Assembly: GCA_027578815.1 (NCBI GenBank)
Contig: JANBTH010000074.1
Coordinates: 1 to 40,057 of the forward strand
Source of the DNA: Coemansia sp. RSA 1804
Taxonomy: Eukaryota > Kickxellomycota > Kickxellomycetes > Kickxellales > Kickxellaceae
DNA length: 40,057 nt
Reading direction: 5' to 3'
The position numbers and the translations under genes were made by a program. The stretch's first letter is position 1. Each line of letters opens with the position of its first letter. Shown piece after piece: positions 28,590 through 38,102 of the stretch. The notes under the pieces were generated by a model. The model saw only the letters and a list, made by a program, of their open reading frames with translations, made no database searches and was not told the origin of the DNA.

Positions 28590-31500
28590 CTAGTCTTTCT
28601 CTGCGTCTTGCTCGTCAAGCAGCGCCTGAAGCATACCAATTGCCTTGTCCAGCGGCGTGTGGTACGAAAAGTTCCTGCGCGGAAGCACCTTGAGCGCATG
28701 GGTGGGGTCCATGGCCACATCCAGAACATGCAGGCAGCTGGCACCTGGGCTCAGTCCAATCCTCAGCGAGTACTCGCTGCCAACATTTGCATCGACATCG
28801 GCTTTGCGCTCATACACCTCAAAGATAATGTGCGTCAGGTAATCGAGTTCGCCCATCTTGTTAAAGGGCTCCATCGTCGGAATATCGCACAGAAAAACCA
28901 GATTCAGCAGCGTGTATATGTGCGACTCTTTTGTGAAGTAGAAGCGTGTGCGTGCGTGGTCTCCGTGCTGCGTGTCTTCGAGGTCGGCGATCAGTTGTTT
29001 GAGAAGCGGTACCGACGCTTGCACCCCGATGCGCTTGCGCTGTGTGGCGTCTGTTCCGTACTCGCGCCACGTGACAAAGTCAAACAGAAGCTTGGCGCTG
29101 TAGTACAGCTCGCGCACCTCCTTCTGCGTAAACAGCGGGTCTGGCGGGTACTCGGGCGGAGGCTCAGAGTGCTCATTTGAGCCTGAAGAACCGTCTGCAT
29201 CTGACTCTAGTCCGCTAGAACTATCATTTGGGGCTTGATTTGAGCTGTTGACAGATCCTAATGAATTGGACGTTGTTGCTGCTGCTTCCGTCTCTGATAC
29301 TTGGCAAGGCCTTGATTCGTCTCCTAGTGCTGTGAGGGTCGTTGTGCTTGGAAGCGTTGTTGTGCTTGGCTGCCTACGAAGCCATGGACTGATTGCCGAT
29401 AATGGTGTTGGTTCTATCAACAGCGCTCTTGCTGCTGGAATCTTGTCCAGGTTTTCAGACTGCTGTGTTTCGCGATGACTGCTTCCAGATCCCATCTCAA
29501 GATAATCGTCCTCGTCCAGGCCATCATCGTTGTTAATGCAAGTTTTCTTTACGGCTGAAATAGCAGCATCGACAGCTGTATCATCCGCAGACGCCAAAGG
29601 TAAAGCAGTATTGTTATTGGAATCCAGTGACTTGGCGTTTGCAGCCCTTTTGTCCTCCTCAGCCATTGCGGCCAGCTCAGCACTGAGGTCATCGGGCGTC
29701 ATGAAGATGCGCTCCAAGAAGCAACGATTGTGCAAGGCGTCGTATTTGAGAGAATCATAGAGCACGCCAACCTTGCCAGGATCATAAGTCACTCGGAGCA
29801 CCGTGCCACCAGGGGCCTTTTCAACAGACTGAAAGTCATCGAGTATTTTCCTCCACCGTTCGCGAAACAGCTCGGCAGTCTCGTTACAACACCACTTGGC
29901 CTGCATTCTTGCTAGATCCGCCTTTGAGAGCCTGTGGAAGTTGGTCTCCATCCGAGCAATGAGCTTACACATAATATCGCACATTTTCTTAAGAAAGGCC
30001 CGCGGACTCGTGGCCGATGAAAATGGGTTCTGCGGATCGACAAAGCGTTTGAACGGGTTATCCTTGAGAGGACCCTCAAAGTTGAAGAACTCGCGCAACT
30101 GGGTCTTGGCCACCTCCATCTCGTCCTTGGCCACAGTGCTGTCATCGAGCATCTCGGACCGGACCTCAACCAGCCCCGGTTGCTCCATTACCTGCGACTC
30201 TGGCTCATCCAGAAAGGACCCGACATACGAGGCCACAGTCGACAGCACACGACGTTCTGCGCTGGAGTAGATCTTGACGTCGTCCAGAAGATGTCTGTTC
30301 AGCAGCAACAGATCCTTGCGCATGTTTTCGCCCAGATCCTGCGACTGTACTCGTCCCGCATGGGTGCACTCGCCTCCCCACTTTAGCACAAACTGCACTG
30401 CATCCACACCGCCGTTACTGCCAAACAACGTCTTGCTCTTCAGAGGCTTCACCTGCACTTTGGTCCCAGGCATGTCTATTTTACGTGACAGAACGTCAAT
30501 AAGATGGTCGAGGCTCTGCACCGTTGTCAGCTGCGGCTTTTCTGCGGTACAGATGTCGTCGGATGAACCGTCATTGGCCAATGCGCTTGCCCTGGCAGAT
30601 CGAAGTGCACCAAGGGTCCGCCGGAGCTGCGACTGCTTGCGGAAGATAACCTCAGACCTTCCGCCATCCAGCAAATTCAATATTGGCGGACAGCGCAGAG
30701 CACACTTGACCTTCTGCTTGGGAGTCCGGTCGGCATGGCGACACACGTCAAATACGCCCTTGAGGATCCATCTGCTCTCATAAGTGATGCGGCCAACGGT
30801 TTCGGGATCAACGAATCTGGCAAACCAGCGGTGTCGCAGGGCCTCCTGGAAGCGGGCATCAAGGATACGCGCAACCTCTTTGTAGTAATCCTCGTTTCCC
30901 TTGACAAACGACCACCCGTTCACATCCATCACCATCGAGCTCCCATTGCTGCTACGCAGAATGTCGAATCCGCAGACGCGCTGGCCAAAGGCTGCCGACA
31001 CGTCCTGTGCAAACTTGCGCTCCATCGGCGTCAATTGTGTAACAAACCGCATCTCCTTGCCATCGCTGTTCCTACGAACATGCCCATCCACCACCGGCGA
31101 CTTCCGCGTCTCGGCGTGCGCATATTCTCTGCCAACGGTGTACACCTTGACATCGACGGCGTTGGTGACGTCGATGAACTCCTCGTAGATGAACGAGCCC
31201 TCTGTGCGGATATTGCTTGGCCCGGCTGAAAATTCGCTTGATTTGTTGCCCACCTTGCGGAACAGTTTGCGCACCCCGCCGCCCTGCCACGACGCATAGT
31301 ATATGTGGATATTGTGGTCCTCTGCATTGCACGGCTTCTCGACAAACGGCTTGCGTATGACGCGTGATCCGATCCTCAGCGTATCCTCATCGACGACCTC
31401 GGCACGAGTGGCCATTGGAAACGAACCTAGCGTAAACCCCATGCGCTGCTCAACCACCCTCCTTAGCACCGGATGGATATTCGGCCCGCCATCGCGACTA

Positions 31501-31940
31501 ACCACTAGGTGGTAAGGTGTGGGCACACCAATGTGGTGAAGCATCTCCAGAACCACACGCCGATCCAGCAGCAAGAACTGCCGGACCAGTGAGTTGACCA
31601 GAAACGGCTTACGCAGCTGCGAGTACTCGAATGCCTTTTCCAGCGGGAATCCGCTCGAGAAAAACGATACCAGAAAGTCGCATAGCGGCCAGTCTTCGAT
31701 GTTTTCATCCAGTATTGTTTTCTCTCCAAAGAACACCAGTTCGTATCGTCCGGTTGCCACTAGTCGGTTGAGTATATTTGTCATGGGCTTTGACCGTGCC
31801 TTGCTGTCCATTGCGCATATTCCTATTATCGGTCTGCGACCCTCGTACTGCGGCAGGTCAATAAAGTGTGGCGACGTCGAGAGCTGCTCGCTCACGGACA
31901 GTGCGCTTGCTGCGCCATCGGCCCTTTTGTGTTCTGGCAT
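28590..31940 (-). CDS. VIP1: Inositol hexakisphosphate/diphosphoinositol kinase, VIP1/Asp1 (PPIP5K)
   Basis: Makes and breaks inositol pyrophosphates (1-phosphorylation of IP6/5-IP7), signals for phosphate homeostasis, cytoskeleton and polarised growth. 1116 residues in one frame, ATG at 31940. Kinase (RimK/ATP-grasp-like) half: IGICAMDSKARSKPM at the start, RKPFVEKPCNAEDHNI, GSFIYEEFI, VYTVGREYAHAETRKSP, RVCGFDIL and VMDVNGWSFVKGN. Histidine-phosphatase half opens with RHADRTPKQK at 401-410 and contains RFYFTKESHIYTLLNLVF. A Ser/Asn/Thr/Glu-rich insertion of about 150 residues (roughly 800-950) interrupts the phosphatase domain, as in other fungal members. The residue before RHADR is Cys rather than the usual Ile. 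The protein ends soon after the last domain. Confidence 0.95.
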   Translation of the reverse strand: MPEHKRADGAASALSVSEQLSTSPHFIDLPQYEGRRPIIGICAMDSKARSKPMTNILNRLVATGRYELVFFGEKTILDENIEDWPLCDFLVSFFSSGFPLEKAFEYSQLRKPFLVNSLVRQFLLLDRRVVLEMLHHIGVPTPYHLVVSRDGGPNIHPVLRRVVEQRMGFTLGSFPMATRAEVVDEDTLRIGSRVIRKPFVEKPCNAEDHNIHIYYASWQGGGVRKLFRKVGNKSSEFSAGPSNIRTEGSFIYEEFIDVTNAVDVKVYTVGREYAHAETRKSPVVDGHVRRNSDGKEMRFVTQLTPMERKFAQDVSAAFGQRVCGFDILRSSNGSSMVMDVNGWSFVKGNEDYYKEVARILDARFQEALRHRWFARFVDPETVGRITYESRWILKGVFDVCRHADRTPKQKVKCALRCPPILNLLDGGRSEVIFRKQSQLRRTLGALRSARASALANDGSSDDICTAEKPQLTTVQSLDHLIDVLSRKIDMPGTKVQVKPLKSKTLFGSNGGVDAVQFVLKWGGECTHAGRVQSQDLGENMRKDLLLLNRHLLDDVKIYSSAERRVLSTVASYVGSFLDEPESQVMEQPGLVEVRSEMLDDSTVAKDEMEVAKTQLREFFNFEGPLKDNPFKRFVDPQNPFSSATSPRAFLKKMCDIMCKLIARMETNFHRLSKADLARMQAKWCCNETAELFRERWRKILDDFQSVEKAPGGTVLRVTYDPGKVGVLYDSLKYDALHNRCFLERIFMTPDDLSAELAAMAEEDKRAANAKSLDSNNNTALPLASADDTAVDAAISAVKKTCINNDDGLDEDDYLEMGSGSSHRETQQSENLDKIPAARALLIEPTPLSAISPWLRRQPSTTTLPSTTTLTALGDESRPCQVSETEAAATTSNSLGSVNSSNQAPNDSSSGLESDADGSSGSNEHSEPPPEYPPDPLFTQKEVRELYYSAKLLFDFVTWREYGTDATQRKRIGVQASVPLLKQLIADLEDTQHGDHARTRFYFTKESHIYTLLNLVFLCDIPTMEPFNKMGELDYLTHIIFEVYERKADVDANVGSEYSLRIGLSPGASCLHVLDVAMDPTHALKVLPRRNFSYHTPLDKAIGMLQALLDEQDAEKD

Positions 31941-32263
31941 GAAACCCTTTTAGTTCTCACCCTATTAATTTGCTTTTCTCCTTGCGATAATAATTTAAAG
32001 TGTCTAGAAAAGCTTTGGTAATGATGTTTGTTGAAAATGTTCTTTGAGAAAGAAAGAGAAGAAAAAGAGAAGAAAAATGGAAACAGAAATGCGATACTCA
32101 ATATCCCCAATAGAAAAAGAAGCTCGGATTATTTTCCTCATGATCAATGGGCAATAAAAAATAGCGGAAAAAGCATGCTAATCAAGCCTAGACAAAATTT
32201 ATTAAATAGAAAAACAAAGCCTTGGCTTCATTGAGCTAGCCATAAAACTAAACACAACAAAAT
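31941..32263. other. Intergenic, VIP1 promoter
   Basis: 323 bp between VIP1 and a small gene on the same strand. The plus strand is purine-rich at about 32030-32080, so the VIP1 coding strand has the usual CT-rich leader. No coding frame is supported. Confidence 0.45.
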
Positions 32264-32467
32264 CTAATAGTCAACACCGTGAACTGCAGATAATGCAGCC
32301 AATTGACTAAGTGTAAATTGTCTTTTATAGAAATCATTAGTGTCGCTTTCAATTGAATCTCTTTGCAAAGTAGAAGAGGGCTTAGAAGGCTTAGAAGTTG
32401 ACGATACTTTGGCCTTTCCTTTGTCTTTTTTTCCTCTTTTGTCACAAAGTTTTGCTAATAAACTCAT
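32264..32467 (-). CDS. Hypothetical small basic protein, 67 aa
   Basis: ATG at 32467, stop at 32264. The N-terminal half is Lys/Gly/Ser-rich and basic (MSLLAKLCDKRGKKDKGK); the C-terminal half is a compact, ordered-looking segment (FYKRQFTLSQLAALSAVHG, ending VDY). This split into basic tail plus short helical segment, and its sitting in otherwise non-coding AT-rich DNA, make it look like a real short gene. I recognise no family and see no signal peptide or membrane segment. Confidence 0.4.
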   Translation of the reverse strand: MSLLAKLCDKRGKKDKGKAKVSSTSKPSKPSSTLQRDSIESDTNDFYKRQFTLSQLAALSAVHGVDY

Positions 32468-33149
32468 TATAACGGTTTGACTGGTGTGAATGAAGAAGAA
32501 AATTTTTAACTGCGAAAAATAAGATAAACTGTACAGTCAATCCTTTGGACAACCGACAAATGCTGTAGTATTTATATTCTGCCAAAAGGTAATACTGATT
32601 TCCCATGGTTTTAATAGGCAATTAATTACATTACTATTGGTCATAAGAGCATACCAATATTCTTCTACATGGCTGCAAAAATAGCATTTATTATACGATA
32701 GTATATTAATTTCTAATTACAATGTATAAAAGTGTGACAAGTCAATTTATCTCACAAGACTAGTTTCTGTATATCAGGATGTGGAAGAACAACCCTCTAT
32801 TTAAGTTGTATATTTGTAACATTTAATTAGAAAAATTAATGAACACGATTTGTCTTTACGTGTATGAAATTTTAAACACACATGGACAATATCCGGAAAC
32901 GAAAAACACATTAATTTTCGGATGTCTTGCCTTTTTCTGTTAGTTAAATTAAACGGATTCAGCTATATGGAAGTTAGCTATATTACGAAACCGTCACTAG
33001 AGATTTCTTGATATTTTCTGACAGCGAAGCAATGCCAAGTTTATTTTTGTACAAAATGAGAAGAAAAACAAAGAAAAAGCATTTTAAAGCACTAGAAATA
33101 ACAGTACCAACGGATGGAGGATAAAGAAGAAGTGTTTTGTATCCAAATC
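32468..33149. other. Intergenic, strongly AT-rich
   Basis: 682 bp, one of the most AT-rich parts of the window, with no frame of note on either strand and no repeat or RNA recognised. Confidence 0.5.
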
Positions 33150-33455
33150 TTACTCCCAGGATTTGTGGACGGAGGAAAGAGACTGGACTTCGCGACTAAC
33201 CATCTCTACAGGAGACTGGTGCCACGGAGCGTTGGCGTCATCGGCATCAAGGAGGTCTTGCAAATAGGAGTGCTGCTGCTTGTGGATGGACGACGGTGTG
33301 GACTCGTATGCTGATTCAGGCTCGTGCTGACCACACTTGCTTGTGGATGAAATGACTCTCCGAGAAACAACTGTGCTGCTGATCAGTACCCGGCGGCTGG
33401 CCAGAGGGAGATAGAGTGCAGCAGAGACAGAACGTACAAGAGAAGAAGTAAACAT
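33150..33455 (-). CDS. Small mitochondrial-type protein, NAPW-motif paralog A
   Basis: 101 residues, ATG at 33455. The N-terminus (MFTSSLVRSVSAALYLPLAS, then RRVLISS) is rich in Ser/Arg/Leu without acidic residues, a typical mitochondrial presequence. The C-terminal part YLQDLLDADDANAPW followed by VSREVQ matches paralog B at 35138-35479 (YLIELLKLDDSNAPW, VNREVQ). This shared block defines an unnamed family. It ends earlier than B, and its stop codon lies within a GTAAGA sequence that could be a splice donor, though the likely downstream exon does not look coding. Function unknown; mitochondrial location inferred. Confidence 0.65.
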   Translation of the reverse strand: MFTSSLVRSVSAALYLPLASRRVLISSTVVSRRVISSTSKCGQHEPESAYESTPSSIHKQQHSYLQDLLDADDANAPWHQSPVEMVSREVQSLSSVHKSWE

Positions 33456-35137
33456 TTTGATTATCTATTCTTTTAAAAACAATGTCCTGTACTATCAAAA
33501 TTGCAATACAGAGGAAGAAAGGTGTTTATATGTACGGAGGCAAAGGAACAAAAAGGAAGCGAGGAATAGGGTAATGTAATATTGGAATAAATTTCAGTCC
33601 ATGTGGAAAGCTAAAGAGCGAGACCGCGGAGAGGGAGAAGTTTTTATATTCAGGAGTGAAAAAATACAGACAAGGGATATTGAAAATTTTGTCAAATGTA
33701 TTTCGTGTGAAAAAGAAGAAAAAGTGCGCAAGTACCATCGATAATCAACTCCGGACATCTCCGAAACCAAAGAAATACTAGAAACCAATTGGTTGAATGT
33801 TCTCCATTTTCATCCTGAAAGTTACATTTTAGGAACAAGACCAACTACCGTACGCTTTACTTTTTTATTTTTGCGCTTTGGCCGGAGAAAATCCCCCTCC
33901 CCCAATTTGCATTTATATTTTGGAAGATCTTTAACCGCTTTCAATACTTTTTCTCCCTCATTTATCGCAATAAAGGAATGAGATTGGTTCCGTTCTAAAG
34001 TTTACTAAAGGGCGAGGAAAGTAGAATAGAAAAGGAGAATGACGCACTTGCTCATCTCTTTTCTCTCCTTTTTTATCGCGCAGTGGTCGGTTTTTTTGTA
34101 ACCAAACAGGTTTTTCTCTTTCACACTAGAAAATGGTTTTTTGTTCCGAATGAGAAGCTATATTAGTTTCTTTATGACCGATTCGCAGGTAATTGATGTG
34201 CCTTCTCTTCTTCTCTTTTTGAAATCGCATGTCCATGGGATGCAGCCCACGCATATATTGTGCACCACTGGAATCTCGACAAGTTTCTTTTTTATTTTAT
34301 TTCGTTCTATTCAGATGCTTGTCGCAGTCACATACGGCCGAACAATATTGACAATAATAGGGGAGGGATGATTTTACCCAATCATGCTCGGAAAGCACAC
34401 AAAAATAGGGAGCGAAATCGAAGTATGTGCTGTGGTGTTTCAGCTTTTCTCTATTCTTCTTTTTTTGAGCATGGGAATGAGATGTATATATTTCCATTTG
34501 AAATGAAATGGCTCAGGACAACAAAGAAAAAGAAGGGGTTAAATTTGGTGGCGTGAGGGACGGAAAGAAATAAAAAAGACTTTAAAGTTTGGTGTGTACG
34601 CGTTGCGTGTGTGTGTTTTTCGACTGGTAATGGTGGCGGAGAAAAAAAAAAGAAGGGGCGAGTTGTCGGAAAAAGAATACTTTTATTGTGTTTGGTTTAG
34701 TTAGCTGCTCAGGCCATGTGAGAACAGACCCAAACCTCTGATGCAGCTGCCGGTTTCATGATTCCTACTCTTTCCGACACATCTTCTAATGTGAAAAGGG
34801 GGGATTTGTCATTTCAATCAATCGAAATCCATTATTCTTGTTTTCCAGACACTAAAAAAAGACTATGCAGTCAGGAGAAAAAAGAATTGAAATCTCAGGA
34901 TATTATTTCTATACATGCAGGAGCGGCGAATATCTAAACATTTCAAGACAGAAAGTAACAATACGGGAACATCAGTTGCGGCGGCAGCAGCAGCAGGAGG
35001 GGCTGACAACCTATATTTCTCCATGAGGAAAATTGGGAGGAAGGTGACAAATAATACATAATACAAAACATGAGAAATGGAAAATGGAAAAACTAAAAAG
35101 ACTGGGTATGTGTGATAGTTGTCTTTTTTGGGGGTTC
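33456..35137. other. Intergenic with unexplained open frames
   Basis: 1.7 kb between the two NAPW paralogs. The part next to paralog A (33500-33730) is its likely CT-rich promoter. On the plus strand a 120-codon stretch without stop (34197-34556), a 71-codon stretch (34722-34936, containing FMIPTLSDTSSNVKRGDL) and a frame opened by an acceptor-like site at 34920 (ERRISKHFKTESNN to a stop at 35061) could be remnants or exons of one gene, but I could not build a phase-consistent model with a start codon. Confidence 0.3.
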
Positions 35138-35479
35138 TCAGTGGCGGAAGGCATCCTCGGGCACCCAGTTCTGGGGTTCGGGGAACCCCTCCTGCACCTC
35201 GCGGTTGACGGTGTCGGCATTCTGTCTCTGCCAGGGCGCATTCGAGTCGTCCAGTTTGAGCAGCTCAATCAGATACTGTTGCTCGGCAAGAAGCCTCTGG
35301 AGCTGTTCCTCGGGAGACATGCCGTCGCCCTGTGTGTACACGGATGTGTTGGTGTAGCGCCGCTTGAGCGCCAGCATCACGGCGGGTGATCTTTTTATGG
35401 CGGTGTTCCTGGCGGCCGGTGCACTGCGGATCGCAGAGGCAGCAGCTGTCCGTGCTGTTGTGAAAAGCGCGTTGACCAT
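35138..35479 (-). CDS. Small mitochondrial-type protein, NAPW-motif paralog B
   Basis: 113 residues, ATG at 35479. The presequence-like N-terminus (MVNALFTTARTAAASAIRSA, with several Arg and no acids) ends near ALKRRYTNTSVYTQ, a plausible processing site. The mature part has an amphipathic helix EEQLQRLLAEQQYLIELLKL and the motif LDDSNAPWQRQNADTVNREV, then a Pro/Trp-rich end (PEPQNWVPEDAFRH). It shares the LL-x-x-DD-x-NAPW...V-x-REVQ block with paralog A. The gene is GC-richer and more complete than A, so it looks like the main copy. I cannot name the family; a small matrix or inner-membrane subunit is a guess. Confidence 0.75.
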   Translation of the reverse strand: MVNALFTTARTAAASAIRSAPAARNTAIKRSPAVMLALKRRYTNTSVYTQGDGMSPEEQLQRLLAEQQYLIELLKLDDSNAPWQRQNADTVNREVQEGFPEPQNWVPEDAFRH

Positions 35480-36238
35480 GACCGGTATATGTTTTGGGGG
35501 GGGGGTTACAGACTAGCTGGAATAATAGATAGTAATGAACGAGGGTGGATGAGAAAGGTGTTCTTTTGGAGTAAATTACTTGTTCTGGACAAAAGGGGGG
35601 AGAGTCTCTTGAGGAATGGAATGGGAAAAAAAGAAGAGCATAGGCGAGGAGAAACGCCCACATAAATATCAGGCCATTTATAGTCGTTGTCGACGCTCTT
35701 GAGGGACAAAGCGGATGAATGAATGCGCTGCTGCTTTTCTTTTCCATCTCTTCTTCCACTAGCAGCAAGGTAACATTAGTTGCACGAAAAAAACATGTCA
35801 TCCACCCACCTACCAACCAACTCCTTTTTTCCTACTTTTTCCTTTCTCCCGAACACATGCAGCGAAAACCACTGGGATGATTTCGATTTTCTCTAGCTCT
35901 TTTATTTTCAACAAAATGAAAGCCAAACAAGCAGCAGGCAAAAGGAAGAGAGACTTGTGGTGGTTGTATGCGGGTCACAAGCTCACACACACAACAACAA
36001 TTCCACTTTTTTTTGTTGCAAATGCATCTTACCTTTTTTTTGCTTCCCCTTCTCCGGTTCGGCCCATTCCAATCACATTTGTTCCAGCTTTTTTTTTTTT
36101 GTATTTCTCCTTTCTGCTGACCTGGGTCCTTCTGCATGATTGGTGGAAAAATAACGATGCGCCAGGAAATAGGGGGGGGGGAGTAGAAAACCCCTCCCCT
36201 TTCCTGAGTGTTTCTCACTGGTGCAAAAATGCGTCACG
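35480..36238. other. Intergenic, divergent promoter of paralog B and small spliced gene
   Basis: 759 bp between divergently oriented small genes. Purine-rich on the plus strand near paralog B and strongly T/C-rich from about 35820 to 36120. A plus-strand frame from ATG 35918 (MKAKQAAGKRKRDLWWLYAG) is open to 36305 but turns into low-complexity Phe/Pro-rich sequence, so I do not call it. G-runs occur at about 35498-35506 and 36172-36181. Confidence 0.4.
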
Positions 36239-36513
36239 ATGGCGCCAGACGAACTGCAGAGCAAGAAGGCCCTCTTTTTTGATCCTTCCTCCTCAACCAA
36301 CGTGAGTCAGAAGAGCAGAAAACAGGAAATTGCGTGCTGGACAATGCGGCTTCTGAGTTTGATTCAATGCGGTTGGCCAGAGACTTTGGTTGTTTGCGGA
36401 CCCATGCTTTAATTCCATTCCTTTTTGTTTCCAAGTCGTGTGCACATTTGCAGCTCACACGACCCAACCGAGTAGGGGGAGATCCACATACGAAAACCAC
36501 CGTCACACGCTAG
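36239..36513 (+). CDS. Candidate two-exon gene for a 46-aa protein
   Basis: Exon 1, 36239-36301, encodes 21 residues (MAPDELQSKKALFFDPSSST and Asn) after a favourable ACGATGG start context. A GTGAGT donor opens a 134-nt intron that ends with a long pyrimidine tract and CCAAG at 36435. Exon 2, 36436-36513, encodes 25 residues (starting SCAHLQLTRPNRVGGDPHT) and a stop, in phase. The intron size matches the eRF1, NDUFS3 and EFM3 introns. The product is a 46-residue hydrophilic protein with no signal peptide or membrane segment. Both exons are GC-richer and less repetitive than surrounding DNA. I do not recognise the family. It converges on MTG2, with 20 bp between stop codons. Confidence 0.5.
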
Positions 36514-36533
36514 ATTCATTTCCTTTAATTTGC

Positions 36534-38102
36534 TTAGACTGATTGTGGGTTGACACCCGGTTGCTCTTGCTGGGTTGACTCGAGAATCTGCCGAATGGCA
36601 TGCGTCGCCTTGAGAATGTTCTTGCGGTTCTTTGCGGACACAGGCACCAGAAGCGGGGCACCAGGCATCTGCGACCAGCACTCAAAGTTCTGGCGCGACT
36701 CGGGTCGGTCGGCCTTGTTGGCAATGACCAGCGTAGGGCGGGCGGTCAGGCCCGGCTGGTACAGCTCGAGCTCCGCCCGCAGCAGCTTGAGATGAAGCCA
36801 GGGCGACTGGCGACTGACATCGACAATAAAGGCAAGCAGGCGGCTTCTCTCGACATGGCGGAGGAAGGCATGGCCGAGTCCGACGTTGCGGTGGGCGCCT
36901 GGGATAAGACCAGGGATGTCGGCCACTGTCATCTGGAAGGAGTCGGCAAACGTCACGGTGCCGATATACGGGTTGAGCGTGGTGAACGGGTATGGCGCAA
37001 CCTTTGGATGCGCGTTGGAGACGGCGCGCAGGAAGGTGGATTTGCCGGCGTTGGGCATGCCGACCAGACCGACGTCGGCTATCGTCTTCAGCTCCAGCTC
37101 CAGCGTGCGACGCTGGCCACCGAGTCCGTGGAGCGCGTAGTGCGGGTGGCGGGTGTCGGCCGATATGAAGTGCGGGTTCCCCGGACCTCCGGCTCCGCCG
37201 CGCGCTACAAGCACCCGCTGTCCGTGGTGCAGCAGATCGACGCTGAGCGGAGCTGCGTTCTCTATCTCGTGCTTTGCCTGCATGTACTCCGCCGGTATCC
37301 GCACACCCTCCACGTTGTTGCGCTCCTCCCACCGCGGGTAGTGCACGAACATCGATTCGCGCGACTGGAGCACAGTCTCCCTGGACTGCGTGATCTGTCG
37401 GTCTAGGCTGTACAGGAAGTCGCTGCTATCGTCCGACCGCTGCTCCGCCGTGTTCTGCGTCTGGACATCAGTGTTCTGACTCTGGTTCCGGTTCTGGCTG
37501 TCTGGTGCCACGCGATGCTCGCGCACCATTGTTCCCTTTGGCACCTTGACAACCAGATCGTTGCCCTTCTGGCCGTGCATCGTCTTCCCGCGCCCGTTGG
37601 CACCGGGCTGGGCGCGCAGCATCTGCTTAACGCAGCTCAGACTGGTTTCGTTCTCATCCACCACGAGCCATACGCCGCCGCCACCGCCGCCGTCGCCGCC
37701 GTTCGGGGGTCCGTTGGGCACAAACGAGTCGCGGAAGAAGCTGACGCATCCGTTGCCGCCGTGGCCACCGACTGCTGTGCACCGCATGCGGTCGACAAAG
37801 TTGCGGCCCGCCTTGGCGTTTCTCCTCACGATATCCAGTTTCTGCTGCTTGTGGTGCATAAATGCAGTTGCTGCTGGTGCAGCAGCAGGGTCCAGTAATG
37901 AGGGATCGCCACTTTCTTCTGTTTCTTCTGCTTCGTCGGGATGATGCATCCGCGACGTGACTGCCGCGCCCTCACTGGCGCTCATGTGGGCGGCTGCTGC
38001 CTGATCGGAAAGATACCGCTTCCGAAGCTGCTGTGGTACACGACGCAGTGCCACCGAGCGTATGCCGGCTGGCTTGTGTCGCCGAGATAATAGAGATAGC
38101 AT
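36534..38102 (-). CDS. MTG2: Mitochondrial Obg-family GTPase MTG2
   Basis: Obg/CgtA GTPases drive a late step in large ribosomal subunit assembly; Mtg2 does so in mitochondria. 522 residues from the ATG at 38102 (MLSLLSRRHKPAG), a basic mitochondrial presequence; the frame runs a little further upstream but without ATG. The Obg fold is recognisable by its Gly-rich loops (AVGGHGGNGCVSFF, PNGGDGGGGGGVWL) and ARGGAGGPGNPHF. The G domain follows: G1 GMPNAGKST at about 346, switch II DIPGLIPGAH, and NKAD. A Gln/Asn/Ser-rich insertion (about residues 205-240) sits in the Obg fold. The C-terminal part ends shortly after the G domain. It is divergent from MEF2, with which it shares a short promoter. 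Confidence 0.95.
   Translation of the reverse strand: MLSLLSRRHKPAGIRSVALRRVPQQLRKRYLSDQAAAAHMSASEGAAVTSRMHHPDEAEETEESGDPSLLDPAAAPAATAFMHHKQQKLDIVRRNAKAGRNFVDRMRCTAVGGHGGNGCVSFFRDSFVPNGPPNGGDGGGGGGVWLVVDENETSLSCVKQMLRAQPGANGRGKTMHGQKGNDLVVKVPKGTMVREHRVAPDSQNRNQSQNTDVQTQNTAEQRSDDSSDFLYSLDRQITQSRETVLQSRESMFVHYPRWEERNNVEGVRIPAEYMQAKHEIENAAPLSVDLLHHGQRVLVARGGAGGPGNPHFISADTRHPHYALHGLGGQRRTLELELKTIADVGLVGMPNAGKSTFLRAVSNAHPKVAPYPFTTLNPYIGTVTFADSFQMTVADIPGLIPGAHRNVGLGHAFLRHVERSRLLAFIVDVSRQSPWLHLKLLRAELELYQPGLTARPTLVIANKADRPESRQNFECWSQMPGAPLLVPVSAKNRKNILKATHAIRQILESTQQEQPGVNPQSV

Noticed and set aside
33061..33150. Splicing past the stop of paralog A using its GTAAGA sequence
   Set aside because: The next acceptor joins in phase but leads into low-complexity Phe-rich sequence with no similarity to the C-terminus of paralog B.
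35918..36305. Plus-strand frame starting MKAKQAAGKRKRDLWW
   Set aside because: Turns into low-complexity Phe/Pro sequence from a T/C-rich promoter-like tract and overlaps the better-supported spliced small gene.
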